A DNA stretch of 16,584 nt, taken from positions 1-16,584 of the forward strand of contig DSAR01000534.1 of the NCBI GenBank assembly GCA_011046405.1. The letters are read 5' to 3'. Source of the stretch: Chloroflexota bacterium. GTDB taxonomy: Bacteria > Chloroflexota > Anaerolineae > B4-G1. The notes under the pieces were generated by a model, which worked only from the letters and a program-made list of their open reading frames with translations, was not told where the DNA came from and made no database searches. Position 1 is the first letter of the stretch. Each line of letters begins with the position of its first letter. Below, piece after piece: positions 15,761 to 16,584 of the stretch. The position numbers and the translations under genes are program-made.

Positions 15761-15825
15761 TGAAAAGATTTATGAAAATTGACACAATGCGCCTGGCCCC
15801 ATGTTAGAACAGGTCCGTATCAGCA

Positions 15826-15856
15826 AACGTTTCACTTGTGTTACACGAACGTTTCA
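15826..15856. promoter_or_regulatory. Paired AACGTTTCA direct repeats, candidate regulator site
   Basis: AACGTTTCA at 15826-15834 and 15848-15856, start to start 22 bp (two helical turns), with the small palindrome GTGTTACAC between them. The arrangement would suit a dimeric DNA-binding protein. It lies just after the transpeptidase stop and about 330 nt before the giant kinase start. Role inferred only from geometry. Confidence 0.35.
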
Positions 15857-15868
15857 GTCCAGGTTCAA

Positions 15869-16584
15869 CTACTCCTGGATGACCACCAGCGTGCCCAATT
15901 CCGTCCACCGGTAGAGCGCGGCCGCCTCATCCAGCCCCAGGACGATGCAGCCGTAGGATACCGGCCGCCCAAGCAACCCTTCCCACAAGCGCACCCCGCT
16001 GGAAAGCGTGGGCAAGGCGTGAATGCCGTTGGTGAAATTCGGCCCGGTCCGGTAGATGCCCATGAAGTGGGGCATCCACAGGTCCCAACTCGAGGCATAC
16101 GCCTCTTCCTCCTTGCTCAACACCTGGAAGACCCCGGCAATGCTAGGCGAGGACGCGACGCCGGTCGAGGCGACGAAATCGTACACCAGATTGTCCCCCT
16201 CGTAAGCCCGCAAACGTTGCTCTGATAGATCCACCACGATGCGCCGCCCCTCGACCAACGGCAGGGGGAAAAGCACGTCGACCGAGGGAATGACAATCTG
16301 TTGCGCCGGCTGCAGCGCGCCCGGATCAAGACCGGGGTTGACCTGTGTCAAACGCCAGACCGGGAATCCGTGATCGTGGGCAATGGAGACCAGGGTATCG
16401 CCCGGCTGCACGGTGTAGGTGCGCGGCAGATGGGCCACTGCGACCCGCGCCCGGTGTGCGCCGGCCTCCACGGCCGCCCGCACCGCCGGTATGGAGCCAT
16501 CGACGTCGAGCAGGACCCCATCAGCGACCGTCCCATCCAACGCCGCCAGATTCTGCCCCACGACGCCCGCCCGCACCGTCACCG
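15869..16584 (-). CDS. LysM-containing L,D-transpeptidase (YkuD family), 5'-truncated
   Basis: Extracytoplasmic peptidoglycan cross-linking enzyme, or a wall-anchoring relative. The frame is open to the right window edge, so the signal peptide and N-terminus are probably missing; a GTG at 16582 could be read as a start but begins inside a domain. Numbering from that GTG, residues 8-52 (GVLLDVDGSIPAVRAAVEAG) resemble the PG_binding_4 module found with VanW/YkuD proteins. LysM is at about 55-100 (TYTVQPGDTLVSIAH, NPGLDPGALQPAQQIVIP), followed by YkuD at 113-235 (RRIVVDLSEQRLRAYEG, TGVASSPSIAGVFQV). The catalytic region keeps H188 (NGIHALP) and C212, but the usual SHGCIRL reads SYGCIVL, lacking the histidine before glycine and the arginine after the cysteine. 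It is upstream of the kinase cluster on the same strand but separated by 372 nt including a palindromic repeat, so it is probably a separate unit. Confidence 0.9.
   Translation of the reverse strand, partial: VTVRAGVVGQNLAALDGTVADGVLLDVDGSIPAVRAAVEAGAHRARVAVAHLPRTYTVQPGDTLVSIAHDHGFPVWRLTQVNPGLDPGALQPAQQIVIPSVDVLFPLPLVEGRRIVVDLSEQRLRAYEGDNLVYDFVASTGVASSPSIAGVFQVLSKEEEAYASSWDLWMPHFMGIYRTGPNFTNGIHALPTLSSGVRLWEGLLGRPVSYGCIVLGLDEAAALYRWTELGTLVVIQE

Larger units (their letters stand above)
15497..15868. other. Gene-free stretch (372 nt) upstream of the giant kinase
   Basis: No convincing gene on either strand. It holds palindromic repeat copy 2 (15655-15760), a tandem ACGTATCT pair (15647-15662), a direct CACGAAT pair (15622-15628 and 15631-15637) and a 9-bp direct repeat AACGTTTCA (15826-15834 and 15848-15856). 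The promoter of the kinase operon should be here on the minus strand, but no clear -35/-10 pair was seen. The AT-rich run around 15590-15650 is the likeliest location (weak). Confidence 0.7.

Noticed and set aside
14645..15763. 372-codon open frame on the plus strand spanning the kinase start and repeat copy 2
   Set aside because: Mostly antisense to the LacI-type domain; its last part runs through the palindromic repeat and shows no family resemblance.
1..16584. CRISPR array, tRNA or rRNA genes
   Set aside because: No regularly spaced repeats and no tRNA- or rRNA-like sequences were recognised by eye on either strand.

Overview
The window looks like a chromosomal segment from a free-living, GC-rich bacterium, most plausibly a Chloroflexota (Anaerolineae-like) lineage. 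The grounds are very long soluble multi-GAF/PAS histidine kinases, a LysM plus YkuD wall enzyme with a variant active-site motif, and TTG/GTG starts with G-rich Shine-Dalgarno sites. This placement is inference from style; no phylogenetic marker is present.

Layout. Positions 2-697 (+) hold the C-terminal part of a cation diffusion facilitator cut by the window edge. Everything else is on the minus strand, in transcription order: a 5'-truncated LysM/L,D-transpeptidase (16584-15869); a 372-nt gene-free stretch with a palindromic repeat; then a tightly packed signalling cluster. The cluster comprises a 2458-aa sensor kinase (15496-8120) with a LacI-type ligand-binding head, about eight GAF and three PAS domains; a receiver-kinase of about 402 aa (8053-6845); a 441-aa GAF kinase (6803-5478); an Rcp1-type single-domain response regulator (5437-5003); and a 1254-aa pseudo-receiver/five-GAF kinase (4980-1216). 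After a second palindromic repeat comes a 125-aa single-domain receiver (1065-688), whose end overlaps the end of the convergent CDF gene by 10 bp.

Working model (inference). The five genes from 15496 to 1216 are 22-66 nt apart, all have a Shine-Dalgarno-like site, and probably form one operon. None of the kinases shows a transmembrane segment, so the system is cytoplasmic. No DNA-binding or enzymatic output domain is encoded: the only phosphate acceptors are one intact kinase-attached receiver and two free receivers. This looks like a many-input, phosphorelay or protein-interaction style network whose final output lies elsewhere. The most distinctive protein is the 2458-aa kinase, where a LacI/GalR-type sugar-binding sensor without a DNA-binding domain is placed in front of a serial GAF/PAS array.

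The most unusual non-coding structure is a pair of related palindromic elements (about 1116-1207 and 15655-15760) in opposite orientation. Their short ends are conserved but their central hairpins are unrelated in sequence. They bracket the five-gene kinase block exactly.
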